Both the position numbers and the translations under genes were made by a program. From NCBI RefSeq assembly GCF_000281975.1, contig NZ_AKKE01000009.1, positions 62,001 to 126,000 on the forward strand: a stretch of 64,000 nt of DNA. The letters run 5' to 3'. Positions within the stretch are counted from its first letter, which is position 1; every line of letters begins with the position of its first letter. Shown piece after piece: positions 52,978-61,225 of this stretch. This stretch comes from Novosphingobium sp. AP12. Its GTDB lineage: Bacteria; Pseudomonadota; Alphaproteobacteria; Sphingomonadales; Sphingomonadaceae. Under the pieces are notes generated by a model that saw nothing but the letters and a program-made list of their open reading frames with translations, searched no databases and was not told the origin of the DNA.

Positions 52978-53005
52978 AGGCGCCGGCGGTTTGACGCCGG
53001 CGCCT
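52978..53005 (+). promoter_or_regulatory. Perfect GC-rich hairpin before yaaA
   Basis: Eleven-base perfect arms AGGCGCCGGCG (52978-52988) and CGCCGGCGCCT (52995-53005) with a six-base loop lie 21 bases before the yaaA ATG. It can hide or set the distance of the ribosome site, or act as an attenuator; no U-run follows. Confidence 0.55.
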
Positions 53006-53026
53006 GCCGCCGCTACCGCCGGTGCC

Positions 53027-53779
53027 ATGATCGCCCTGCTGTCTCCCGCCAAGACCCTCGACTTCGAACGCGCGCTCCCGCCGCTCGACATGACCGCCCC
53101 CCATTTCGCCGAGGAAGCGCAAGTGCTCGCCAGGTCGGCCGCCAACCTGACGCAGAAGCGACTGTCGGAGCTGATGCATATCTCTCCGCGCCTCGCCAAG
53201 CTGAACGCCGACCGTTTCCGTGACTTCGCCGAACTGCCCCAGCGGCAGGCGCTGTTCGCCTTTGCAGGCGACGTCTATACCGGCTTCGAGGCGCACACGC
53301 TGGACGAGGCGGGGGTCGCTTTCGCGCAGGATCACGTCCGCATGCTCTCGGGTCTCTATGGCCTGCTCCGCCCGCTCGACGCCATCCGGCCCTACCGGTT
53401 AGAGATGGGCACGCGCTGGGCGCCGCGCCGCAAGAGCCTGACCGACTGGTGGGGCGATCGCATCGCCGCAGTGCTGCGCGATCAGGTTGCGGAAGAGGGT
53501 TCGGGCGCGGTGCTCAATCTTGCCAGCCAGGAATACTTCGCGGCGGTCAAGGGCAAGCTGGACGGGATGCGCGTGATCGAGGTGGAGTTCCGCGAGCCCG
53601 GCCCGGACGGCCCGCGCTTCGTCAGTTTCAACGCCAAGCGTGCACGCGGCATGATGGCGCGCTGGCTCTGCGAGCATCACGTCACCGACGTCGATGCGAT
53701 GCGCGGCTTCGACAGCGACGGCTATCGCTTCGACGCAGCCGAGAGCGAAGCGGATCGCTGGCGCTTCACCCGCACATGA
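53027..53779 (+). CDS. yaaA: Peroxide stress protein YaaA (UPF0246)
   Basis: A 250-residue protein of the YaaA/DUF328 family, which limits free iron and DNA damage under hydrogen peroxide stress. The family start ALLSPAKTLDFE, then FAFAGDVYTGFEA, LSGLYGLLRPLDAIRPYRLEMG and NLASQEYFAAV, is complete to the C-terminus. I start at ATG 53027 where the family begins; the frame upstream is spurious. The stop overlaps the next gene (ATGA). Confidence 0.93.
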   Translation: MIALLSPAKTLDFERALPPLDMTAPHFAEEAQVLARSAANLTQKRLSELMHISPRLAKLNADRFRDFAELPQRQALFAFAGDVYTGFEAHTLDEAGVAFAQDHVRMLSGLYGLLRPLDAIRPYRLEMGTRWAPRRKSLTDWWGDRIAAVLRDQVAEEGSGAVLNLASQEYFAAVKGKLDGMRVIEVEFREPGPDGPRFVSFNAKRARGMMARWLCEHHVTDVDAMRGFDSDGYRFDAAESEADRWRFTRT

Positions 53780-54483
53780 GCAAGCCCAGCGTCTCCGCGG
53801 TTGTCATCGGCGCTTCCGGCGGGATCGGCGGCGCGTTCGAAGCGGCGCTGGTCGAGGAAGGTGCCTTCGATGTCGTTCACGGTTTCGCGCGGTCGCGAAG
53901 CGGTACGCAGCACCTCGACCTGCTGGACGAAAAGAGCATCGCCGCTGCTGCTGCCCACGTTGGGCAAGGTCCGCCGCCGACGCTGGTGATCGTCGCAACC
54001 GGCTTGCTCCATGCAGGTGACCACGGCCCCGAGAAGGCATTGCGCGATCTCGATCCGGATTGGCTGGCCCAGGTCTATGCCGTCAACGCGATTGGCCCCG
54101 CCCTTGTCGCGAAGCATTTCCTGCCGATCCTACCCAAAGGCGGCCGATCGGTGTTCGCGGCGCTATCGGCGCGGGTGGGATCGATCAGCGACAACCGCCT
54201 CGGCGGATGGCACGGGTACCGGGCGTCCAAGGCTGCGCTCAACATGCTGGTCCGCAACCTCGCCATCGAGGAACGCCGCCGCAACGACCGGGCGATCGTC
54301 GTCGCGCTCCACCCCGGTACGGTGGACACCGGCCTGTCCCGGCCGTTCCAGGGCAGCGTCCAGCCCGGACGGCTGTTCGATGCGGAACGCGCGGCGCTGC
54401 AGCTGCTCGACGTGATCGAGGAGTTGAAGGTTCCCGACAGCGGGAAGCTGTTCGACTACGAAGGCGCCGAAATCCCGTTCTGA
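53776..54483 (+). CDS. Short-chain dehydrogenase/reductase, CsgA-like
   Basis: A 235-residue SDR with VIGASGGIGGAFE as the nucleotide loop and GYRASKAALN as the active site. The VNAIGPALVAKHFLP and GTVDTGLSRPFQG blocks are those of the C-factor (CsgA)/YbgN-like subgroup. It is translationally coupled to yaaA by ATGA and ends 13 bases from the convergent histidine kinase gene. Role unknown. Confidence 0.87.
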   Translation: MSKPSVSAVVIGASGGIGGAFEAALVEEGAFDVVHGFARSRSGTQHLDLLDEKSIAAAAAHVGQGPPPTLVIVATGLLHAGDHGPEKALRDLDPDWLAQVYAVNAIGPALVAKHFLPILPKGGRSVFAALSARVGSISDNRLGGWHGYRASKAALNMLVRNLAIEERRRNDRAIVVALHPGTVDTGLSRPFQGSVQPGRLFDAERAALQLLDVIEELKVPDSGKLFDYEGAEIPF

Positions 54484-54496
54484 CCAGCAGTATCGG

Positions 54497-55867
54497 TCAG
54501 TGACCGGCGGCGCCCCGCAACCGGATCGCCACTGCAAGGCCTGGACCGGCATCGCCCAGCTCCACCGTGCCGCCGTGGAGATGGGCAACCGCCTGAACGA
54601 GCGAAAGGCCAAGACCCGCGCCCCAACCGCCGCGCGCTTCGTCGAGGCGGGCGAACCGGCGCAGCGCCTGCTCGCGCTGTTTGGGCGGGATGCCGGGTCC
54701 CTCGTCGGTGACGGTGATCGCGGCGCCGGTCTCGTCGGGGGCGAGCGAGAGGGTCACGGTGCCTTTCCCGTATTTCAGCGCGTTATCGACGAGATTGCCG
54801 ATCGCCTGGTCCAGCAGCTGGCGGTGGACGGGCATGTCGAACCGGGCAGGGGCGCGGACCTCGATCGCGCGGCCCTGATCCTCCACCGTCGGGGCGTAGA
54901 TTTCGGCGACGGTTTCGAGGAGTTCCGAGAGGTCGGCGGGGACGAAGCTCTCGCGGCCCAGCCCGGCCTCGGCGCGGGTAATGCTGAGCGCGGTTTCGAT
55001 GATGGCGAGGAGGCGTTCGCTTTCGGCCAGAGCCTGGTCGATGAAGGGCTGTGCCTGCGGGTCGTCGACGTTCTGCGCCGCCCGGTCGAGCGCGGCGCGC
55101 ATGCGGGTGAGGGGGGACTTCAGGTCGTGGGCGAGCGTGTCGGTGGCGATCTTGAGTTCGTCGTTGAGCGCCGCCACGCGGTCGAGCGCCTGGTTCACTT
55201 CGCTGCCGAGAAGGGCGAAGGCGTCGCCCGTGTCGTCGCGCGGGACGCGGCGGGACAGGTTGCCGGAACGGACGTCGCCCAGCGTCGCGATGCTCGCCTG
55301 CAGACGGCCGAGGATGAAGCGGGTGGAGAGGAACGCCGCTGCCACCGCGAAGACCACCGACAGGCCCAGCGCGATCATGCTGGTGCGTTCGAGCAGGGCG
55401 AGGACCTGGCGTTCGCTCTCCACCACCGTGCCCGTCAGCAGCACGCCGCCGTCGGGCAGGCGGACGGACTGCACCAGCATCGCCTCGGGCGCGGTATGGC
55501 CCGAGCGTTTCTGCTTCACCAGCGCATAGGGCGCGGCGAAGGGCAGGTCAGCGGGGAGCGCGTCGAGGTTGCCGCCGATCGGCCTGCCCGTGGGTGAGGT
55601 GACGAGCAGCACGGCAGACCGCTCGACCTGCCGCGAGGTTCGCATGGCCACCGCGCGGGTGAGGGCGGGCAGGCCGCCGTTATCGTAGGTTTCCAGAAGG
55701 TCGTCGCGCATGGTCTGGGCGACCGCCACCGCGTCGGCCCGGCTCTGGTTGCGCAGCAGCGCGGTGGGGCCGAACAGCAGGACGGCCGCGGCGATCAGCT
55801 GGAACAGGAAGACCAGCGCGGCGAAGCGGAACGTCGTCGAACGCCAGATCGCCGACCTGAAGCTCAC
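54497..55867 (-). CDS. Sensor histidine kinase
   Basis: A 456-residue membrane kinase starting at GTG 55867, which overlaps the regulator stop as GTGA. Membrane segments at about 14-34 and 162-184 flank a periplasmic sensor of about 130 residues; a HAMP region follows. The phospho-acceptor histidine lies in DTLAHDLKSPLTRMR, N-box LVDNALKYG, G1 DEGPGIP and G2 GAGLGLSLV. It pairs with the OmpR-type regulator. The signal is unknown; divergent and downstream envelope genes suggest a cell-envelope stress. Confidence 0.92.
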   Translation of the reverse strand: MSFRSAIWRSTTFRFAALVFLFQLIAAAVLLFGPTALLRNQSRADAVAVAQTMRDDLLETYDNGGLPALTRAVAMRTSRQVERSAVLLVTSPTGRPIGGNLDALPADLPFAAPYALVKQKRSGHTAPEAMLVQSVRLPDGGVLLTGTVVESERQVLALLERTSMIALGLSVVFAVAAAFLSTRFILGRLQASIATLGDVRSGNLSRRVPRDDTGDAFALLGSEVNQALDRVAALNDELKIATDTLAHDLKSPLTRMRAALDRAAQNVDDPQAQPFIDQALAESERLLAIIETALSITRAEAGLGRESFVPADLSELLETVAEIYAPTVEDQGRAIEVRAPARFDMPVHRQLLDQAIGNLVDNALKYGKGTVTLSLAPDETGAAITVTDEGPGIPPKQREQALRRFARLDEARGGWGAGLGLSLVQAVAHLHGGTVELGDAGPGLAVAIRLRGAAGH

Positions 55868-56553
55868 GGCTCCGCGCCGATCCGGTAGCCCGCGCCGCGC
55901 ACCGTGTGCAGCAGGCGCCGCGCCTCGCCCTCGTCGATCTTCTTGCGCAGGCGGCTGAGGTGGACGTCGACGACATTGGTGCCGGGATCGAAGTGATAGT
56001 CCCACACGCCCTCGAGCAGCATGGTGCGGGTCACCACCTGGTCGACGTGGCGCAGCAGGAACTCGAGAAGACGGAACTCGCGTGGCTGCAGGTCGATCGT
56101 GCGTTCGCCCCGGCGGACGCGGCGGGAGAGCAGGTCCATCTCCAGGTCGTCGCAGCGCAGGACGGTTTCAGGCCCCGGCGAGGAAGACGCGCCCCGGCGG
56201 ATCAGCAGGCGGATGCGGGCCAGCAGTTCGGCGAAGGTGAAAGGCTTGACGAGATAGTCGTCGCAGCCGCTGGTCAGGCCCTTGATCCGGTCCTCTGGCG
56301 AGCCGAGAGCGGAGAGGATGATGACCGGCGTTTCCACACCCGCCCCGCGCATCGCGGCCAGCGCCGCCATGCCGTCGAGCCCCGGCAGCATGCGATCGAG
56401 CACGATGCAGTGATAGCCGCCGTCGGTCGCCAGAAACAGTCCGTCGCGGCCGTTCCCGGCACGGTCGACCAGGAAGCCCGCCTCCCCGAGGCCATTGGCG
56501 ACGAATTCGGCGGTTGCGGCATCATCTTCGACAAGCAGGATTTTCTGGCTCAT
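55864..56553 (-). CDS. OmpR-family response regulator
   Basis: A 229-residue regulator. The receiver has the acidic pair EDD near residue 10, the phosphorylated aspartate in IVLDRMLPG and the lysine in LVKPF. The winged helix at the C-terminus is LQPREFRLLEFLLRH and VDVHLSRLRKKID. It is the first gene of the two-gene system. It is divergent from the small membrane protein and DUF2147/MprF genes, which are possible targets. Confidence 0.94.
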   Translation of the reverse strand: MSQKILLVEDDAATAEFVANGLGEAGFLVDRAGNGRDGLFLATDGGYHCIVLDRMLPGLDGMAALAAMRGAGVETPVIILSALGSPEDRIKGLTSGCDDYLVKPFTFAELLARIRLLIRRGASSSPGPETVLRCDDLEMDLLSRRVRRGERTIDLQPREFRLLEFLLRHVDQVVTRTMLLEGVWDYHFDPGTNVVDVHLSRLRKKIDEGEARRLLHTVRGAGYRIGAEP

Positions 56554-56705
56554 TCCGCCGGCGTCCCCGTGAGTGGAATTCGTGCTCTACTTCTGCCGGA
56601 TATCACACGCCGTGGGGAGCACATTAACTTTCGATCATCTTTCCTCCAGCGGGAGGAGCCGCTCTTCACCGTATCCATCGCCCGTCCCACCAGCAAGATC
56701 CGACG

Positions 56706-57059
56706 ATGGAACCCGACCTGACGACCGAAAGCCCGCACCAGCGCCGCGCCAAGCTCGACGAGGGGACCTGCCGCCTGATCTGCCCGATCGCATCGGCCAT
56801 GGTCGGGGTGTGCATGACCGGGATCGGCCTGCTGCGTGTCGCCGTCGTGGTTCGCGGCGGGGAGACGATCGCGGACGACCTGCTCTCGGTCGATGCGCTG
56901 GCGTTCCTGCTGGCGACGCTGTGCTCGTACTTCGCGCTGCGCGTCCAGTCGGTGACACGCCTGCACTGGCTGGAACGGATCGCCGATGCCGCTTTCATCG
57001 CGGCGATGCTGATGCTGACCCTGGCCTGCTTCGTCATCACCTATTCACTGGGCGGCTGA
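56706..57059 (+). CDS. Small membrane protein of unknown function
   Basis: A 117-residue protein with about three hydrophobic segments (PIASAMVGVCMTGIGLL, ALAFLLATLCSYFALRV, AAFIAAMLMLTLACFVITYSL) and a charged N-terminus. No family is recognised. It lies 152 bases from the divergent response regulator and 92 bases before the DUF2147 gene. Confidence 0.65.
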   Translation: MEPDLTTESPHQRRAKLDEGTCRLICPIASAMVGVCMTGIGLLRVAVVVRGGETIADDLLSVDALAFLLATLCSYFALRVQSVTRLHWLERIADAAFIAAMLMLTLACFVITYSLGG

Positions 57060-57151
57060 GCCCGGAGCCCAGATTGCCGATATTTCATGCCGCGGCGAGC
57101 ATCCCGCAATCCGGGCGAGACTAATCGGGCGCTCAAAGCCCGGAGCCTGCC

Positions 57152-57577
57152 ATGCGTCACGTCTTCCTGATCCCGTTCATCGCCCTCCTGGCGGCGACAC
57201 CAGCCTTCGCCGGCGAGGGCGGCGGCGAGGGACTTTGGATGAACCCGAAGCATACACTGGCGGTACACACGGATACGTGCGGACAGGGCGGCGCCCGCAC
57301 GCTCTGCGGCCGGATCGTCTGGGCCAGCAAGCAGGCGCAGGCCGACGCCGCCGATGCCAGCGTTCCGCGCCTCGTCGGTACCGAGCTGCTCGAGAACTAT
57401 CGCCTGCGCGGGCGCGGCGTGTGGCAGGGCACGGTCTTCGTGCCCGACATGGGCCGGCGTTTCGCATCCGAGATCGACGAGCTTTCGCCCGACCGGCTGA
57501 AGGTGAAGGGCTGCATCCTGGGCGGACTGCTCTGCAAGTCGCAGGTCTGGACCCGGATCGGGGAGGTGCCCGCGTGA
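57152..57577 (+). CDS. DUF2147 secreted protein
   Basis: A 141-residue exported protein of the DUF2147 family (signal peptide to about residue 20, then EGLWMNPKHTLAVHTDTCG, LCGRIVW, and a C-terminal LKVKGCILGGLLCKSQVWTR). The family has a small lipocalin-like or beta-barrel fold and no assigned activity. Its stop overlaps the GTG of the MprF-like gene (GTGA), which suggests a linked envelope role. Confidence 0.82.
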   Translation: MRHVFLIPFIALLAATPAFAGEGGGEGLWMNPKHTLAVHTDTCGQGGARTLCGRIVWASKQAQADAADASVPRLVGTELLENYRLRGRGVWQGTVFVPDMGRRFASEIDELSPDRLKVKGCILGGLLCKSQVWTRIGEVPA

Positions 57578-60195
57578 AGACCTTGCTCGGCCTGTTTGAA
57601 CGCCATCGCCGGCCGATCACGCTCGCCGTGGTCCTCGCGGTGATCGCGCTGGGCTTCGCGGCGCTCGACGCGCTGACCAAGGAAATCCGCTACAGGGACG
57701 TTCGCGCGGCCGTCCATGCGCTGACCTGGGGGCAGATCGTGCTGGCGCTGGGCTTCACTGCCCTGAGCTATCTCGCGCTGACCTTCTACGACTACCTCGC
57801 GCTGCGCATCATCGGGCGGCCGCTGCCCTGGCGCACCGCCGCGCTGGCCTCGTTCACGAGCTACACGCTGAGCCACAATCTCGGCCTCTCGCTGTTGACC
57901 GGTGGGTCTGCGCGCTACCGCATCTACGTCGCGGCGGGGCTGGACGGGCCGGACGTGGCTCGCGTGGTGGCGCTGGCCGCGGGCAACTTCTGGGCCGGGG
58001 TGTTGACGATCGGAGGCGCCGCGATGCTGTTCCACCGCAGCCACCACGACTTCGGCCCGGTATCGCTCGGTCCGGTCGCGACGCATCTGGCGGGGGCGGC
58101 GACGCTGGCCTTCATGGCGGCGCTGGTTCTCGTCGCAGGGCGTGTGGAAGGTCCGCTCTCGATCCTGGGCATGCGTCTGCCCCTGCCGCGCCCCCGCGAC
58201 ATCGCGGCGCAGACCGGCATCGGCTTCATCGACCTGTCCTGCGCGGCCGGTGCGCTCTTCGTCCTGATCCCGGCGGCCGACCCCGCTCAGCTTCCCGCCT
58301 TCGTGCTGGCCTATGCGCTCGGTATCGTCATCGCACTGGTGAGCCATGTTCCGGGCGGCCTCGGCGTGTTCGAGGCCGTCGTCCTCGCCGTCCTGCCGAT
58401 CGACCGGGCGACGCTGTTCGCCGCGCTCATCGCCTACCGCCTCGTCTATTACCTGCTGCCTCTGGTGATCGCCGCGCTGCTGCTGGCGTGGCACGAAGGG
58501 GCGCGAAGCCGCAGGATGGCGATGCTGGTGGACGGGATGCAGACGCTCGCCACCAGCGTCTCGCCGCTGCTGCTGAGCGGGGCGGTCTTCCTCGGCGGCG
58601 GGATGTTGCTGCTGTCGGGCTCGCTGCCCGCGATCCATGCCCGCATGGGCCTGCTGGCCGACGTGCTGCCTCTGCCCTTCATCGAGGCAAGCCACATCGC
58701 CGCCAGCCTCGTCGGCACCGCGCTGCTGCTGCTGGCGCCCGGTCTCTACCGCCGGCTCGACGGGGCCTGCCTGGCGACACGGCTGCTGCTGGTGGCCGGC
58801 GCCTTCTTCTCGCTGACCAAGGGCATCGATTACGAGGAGGCGGTCGCCTGCCTCGGGCTCGCCGCGCTGCTCCACCTGACGCGCGGCGCCTTCTACCGCC
58901 GCACCGCGCTGACTGAAACGCCGCTGACCGCCGGGTGGCTGGCGGGGATCGCGATGGTCGCCGCGCTGGCGCTATGGGCGGGGCTCTTCGCCTATCGCCA
59001 CGTTCCCTACGACGACGACCTGTGGTGGAAGTTCGCCTTGCGCGCCGACGCCCCGCGCTATCTGCGCGCCGCGCTCGCCTCTGCCGTGTTCGTTGCGGGG
59101 TTCGCCCTCTCGCGCCTTTTCGCGCCGTCCACCCGGCGGCAGGACGTGGAGGATGTCAGCCCCGCGATCCGCGCGATCCTGGCCTCCAGCGGCCGCACCG
59201 AGGCGATGCTGGCGCTGACCGGCGACAAGCGCTTCCTGGTCTCCGAGGCGCGCGACGCCTTCGTCATGTACCAGGTCAAGGGCTCGAGCTGGGTGGTCAT
59301 GGGCGATCCGGTGGGCGCGGAGCGGTCCTGGGGCGAACTGCTCTGGGCGATGCGCGACCTGTCGCACCGCCGGCAAGGTCGGCTGATGCTCTACGAGGTA
59401 TCGCCCGCCGTGCTCGACCTCGCGATCGGCATGGGCCTGCAGATCGTGAAGTACGGCGAGGAGGCGGTCGTCGACCTCGAAACTTTCGAGCTTGGCACAC
59501 CGCAGCTGCGCAGCGTCCGCAAGTCCGAGCGCGTGGCGGCCAAGGCGGGAGCGACCCTGCGCGTGGTCCCCGCCGCCGCCGTGCCGATCATCCTCGACGA
59601 GCTCGAGGCGATCTCGGCGGAGTGGATGGAGGCCAAGGGCCACCGCGAAAAGGGCTTCAGCCTGGGCAGCTTCGATCGCATGTACTTGCTCAACTTCGAC
59701 ATGGCGCTGGTCATGGTCGAGGGGCGCATCGTCGCCTTCGCGAACCTGTGGCTGACGCAGGACAAGTCCGAGGCCTCGGTCGACCTCATGCGCCACCGGG
59801 GCGACGCGCCGCGCGGGACGATGGACTTCCTGTTCGCCAACCTGATGATCTGGGCCAAGGCGCGCGGCTACCGGCGCTTCACGCTGGGGCAGGTGCCGCT
59901 CTCCGGGATCGAGGGACGCCACCTTGCTCCCGCCTGGGCCAAGGCCGCTGCGCTGGTGTTCCGGCACGGCGAGAGCTTCTACGGCTTTCGCGGCCTGCGC
60001 GGCTACAAGGAGAAGTTCGGGCCGCACTGGGAGCCGCGCTATGTCGCCGGGCCGCATGGCATCGGGTTGATCCAGGGACTGCACGACGTCTCCCGCCTGA
60101 TCGCGGCCGGTCCCGCCATCCCGCCCGCTGCGGTTCGCCTTCCCCGTGCCGCCGCGCCCCGCAAACGGCTTTCGGAAAGGATATTGACGGCATGA
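57574..60195 (+). CDS. mprF: MprF-like phosphatidylglycerol lysyltransferase/flippase
   Basis: An 873-residue bifunctional protein. Residues 1-510 form about 13-14 membrane segments (flippase part, with DUF/UPF0104-like ALASFTSYTLSHNLGLSLLTGGSARYR). The cytoplasmic C-terminal DUF2156 domain, at about 530-850, would transfer an amino acid (lysine or alanine) from tRNA to phosphatidylglycerol (KYGEEAVVDLETFEL, LWLTQDKSEASVDLMRHRGDAP, PLSGIEGRHLAP). This lowers surface charge and protects from cationic peptides and acid. It starts at GTG 57574, coupled to the DUF2147 gene, and overlaps the AcvB-like gene. Confidence 0.9.
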   Translation: MKTLLGLFERHRRPITLAVVLAVIALGFAALDALTKEIRYRDVRAAVHALTWGQIVLALGFTALSYLALTFYDYLALRIIGRPLPWRTAALASFTSYTLSHNLGLSLLTGGSARYRIYVAAGLDGPDVARVVALAAGNFWAGVLTIGGAAMLFHRSHHDFGPVSLGPVATHLAGAATLAFMAALVLVAGRVEGPLSILGMRLPLPRPRDIAAQTGIGFIDLSCAAGALFVLIPAADPAQLPAFVLAYALGIVIALVSHVPGGLGVFEAVVLAVLPIDRATLFAALIAYRLVYYLLPLVIAALLLAWHEGARSRRMAMLVDGMQTLATSVSPLLLSGAVFLGGGMLLLSGSLPAIHARMGLLADVLPLPFIEASHIAASLVGTALLLLAPGLYRRLDGACLATRLLLVAGAFFSLTKGIDYEEAVACLGLAALLHLTRGAFYRRTALTETPLTAGWLAGIAMVAALALWAGLFAYRHVPYDDDLWWKFALRADAPRYLRAALASAVFVAGFALSRLFAPSTRRQDVEDVSPAIRAILASSGRTEAMLALTGDKRFLVSEARDAFVMYQVKGSSWVVMGDPVGAERSWGELLWAMRDLSHRRQGRLMLYEVSPAVLDLAIGMGLQIVKYGEEAVVDLETFELGTPQLRSVRKSERVAAKAGATLRVVPAAAVPIILDELEAISAEWMEAKGHREKGFSLGSFDRMYLLNFDMALVMVEGRIVAFANLWLTQDKSEASVDLMRHRGDAPRGTMDFLFANLMIWAKARGYRRFTLGQVPLSGIEGRHLAPAWAKAAALVFRHGESFYGFRGLRGYKEKFGPHWEPRYVAGPHGIGLIQGLHDVSRLIAAGPAIPPAAVRLPRAAAPRKRLSERILTA

Positions 60196-60947
60196 CGATC
60201 TCACGAGCCCGCTCGCCTCGGTCCAAGCTGCTGCTCTGGTTGCTGCCGATCCTCCTGTTGGCATTGGCTGCGATCAATGCCCCGGCGCTGCATCTGCTGG
60301 GGTCCGATCCAATGCGGCTGTTCCCGGCCGAAAACCGGCATTCGCGCGGCCGCCCCAAAGTCGCGGCGGTGTTCCTCTCGGGCGACATGGGGTTCAACTT
60401 CGGGATGGGCGCACATATCGCCGAGGCCATGGCGGCACGGGGCATTCCGGTCGTCGGCATCAGCTCGCCGGTCGTCTTCGCCCGCCATCGTACGCGCGCA
60501 GAGGCCGACGCGGTGGTCGAAGGCGCCATTCGCTTCGCCCTCGCCCGGACCGGCGCGGAGAAGATTCTGCTGATGGGCCAGTCCTATGGCGCCGACATCG
60601 TCGCGACGGTCGCGCCCGACCTGCCGCCCGACCTGCGCTCGCGCATTCTGGCGATCGACCTGACGGTGCCCGCCCAGACTGTCTACTTCCGCGCCGACCC
60701 CAGCACGCTCGCCTATCTCGGGAGGCCGGATGCGCGGCCGATGGAGGCCCTGCGCGCCCTGCGCTGGGCTCCCGTGGTCTGCGTCTACGGGCGCGAGGAA
60801 CGGGACAGCCTGTGCCCCACGTTGACGGGTGCGGCCGCGCGCATCGTGGGCCTGCCGGGTAACCATCACCTCAACCACGACAGGGCCCGGGTAGAGGCGA
60901 CGACGCTGGCGGCGCTGCGCGCCGTTGCGCCCGAGGCGGGGGTCTGA
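60192..60947 (+). CDS. AcvB/VirJ-like serine hydrolase
   Basis: A 251-residue protein with one N-terminal membrane anchor (LLLWLLPILLLALAAINAPALHL) and an alpha/beta-hydrolase VirJ domain with the nucleophile motif MGQSYGAD (GxSxG) and a late histidine in GNHHLNHD. In agrobacteria the paired AcvB removes lysine from lysyl-phosphatidylglycerol made by the MprF homologue LpiA. The direct overlap (ATGA) with the MprF gene supports that function here. It is the short, one-domain VirJ form. Confidence 0.86.
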   Translation: MTISRARSPRSKLLLWLLPILLLALAAINAPALHLLGSDPMRLFPAENRHSRGRPKVAAVFLSGDMGFNFGMGAHIAEAMAARGIPVVGISSPVVFARHRTRAEADAVVEGAIRFALARTGAEKILLMGQSYGADIVATVAPDLPPDLRSRILAIDLTVPAQTVYFRADPSTLAYLGRPDARPMEALRALRWAPVVCVYGREERDSLCPTLTGAAARIVGLPGNHHLNHDRARVEATTLAALRAVAPEAGV

Positions 60948-60949
60948 CG

Positions 60950-61147
60950 ATGGCGAGCGAACCGGGGCGTCCCGCCAAGCGCATGTTCGGCACTCGCGCC
61001 GATTGCCGCGAGGAACGGCACGTCGCTTCCGCCAAGATCACGGTGACCGCGTCGGGCATCCAAAGCTGCCGCTGCCGGATCTGTGGATGTGAACTGCGCC
61101 GAATTCCGTCGCTTCGCCGCTGGTTCCGCTCGGGCATGATGGGCTGA
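60950..61147 (+). CDS. Small cysteine-rich protein
   Basis: A 65-residue basic protein with CRCRICGC near the C-terminus, which may bind a metal. ATG 60950 is two bases after the previous stop with a GAGGCGGGGG ribosome site. No family is recognised; it could be a spurious frame. Confidence 0.42.
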   Translation: MASEPGRPAKRMFGTRADCREERHVASAKITVTASGIQSCRCRICGCELRRIPSLRRWFRSGMMG

Positions 61148-61225
61148 TCCGCAGCGCCGCCAACATGACGAAAAGTTAAGGGGCCGATCAGGTCGCCATC
61201 ATCCGGTACGGCGTATCGCGCGGCC

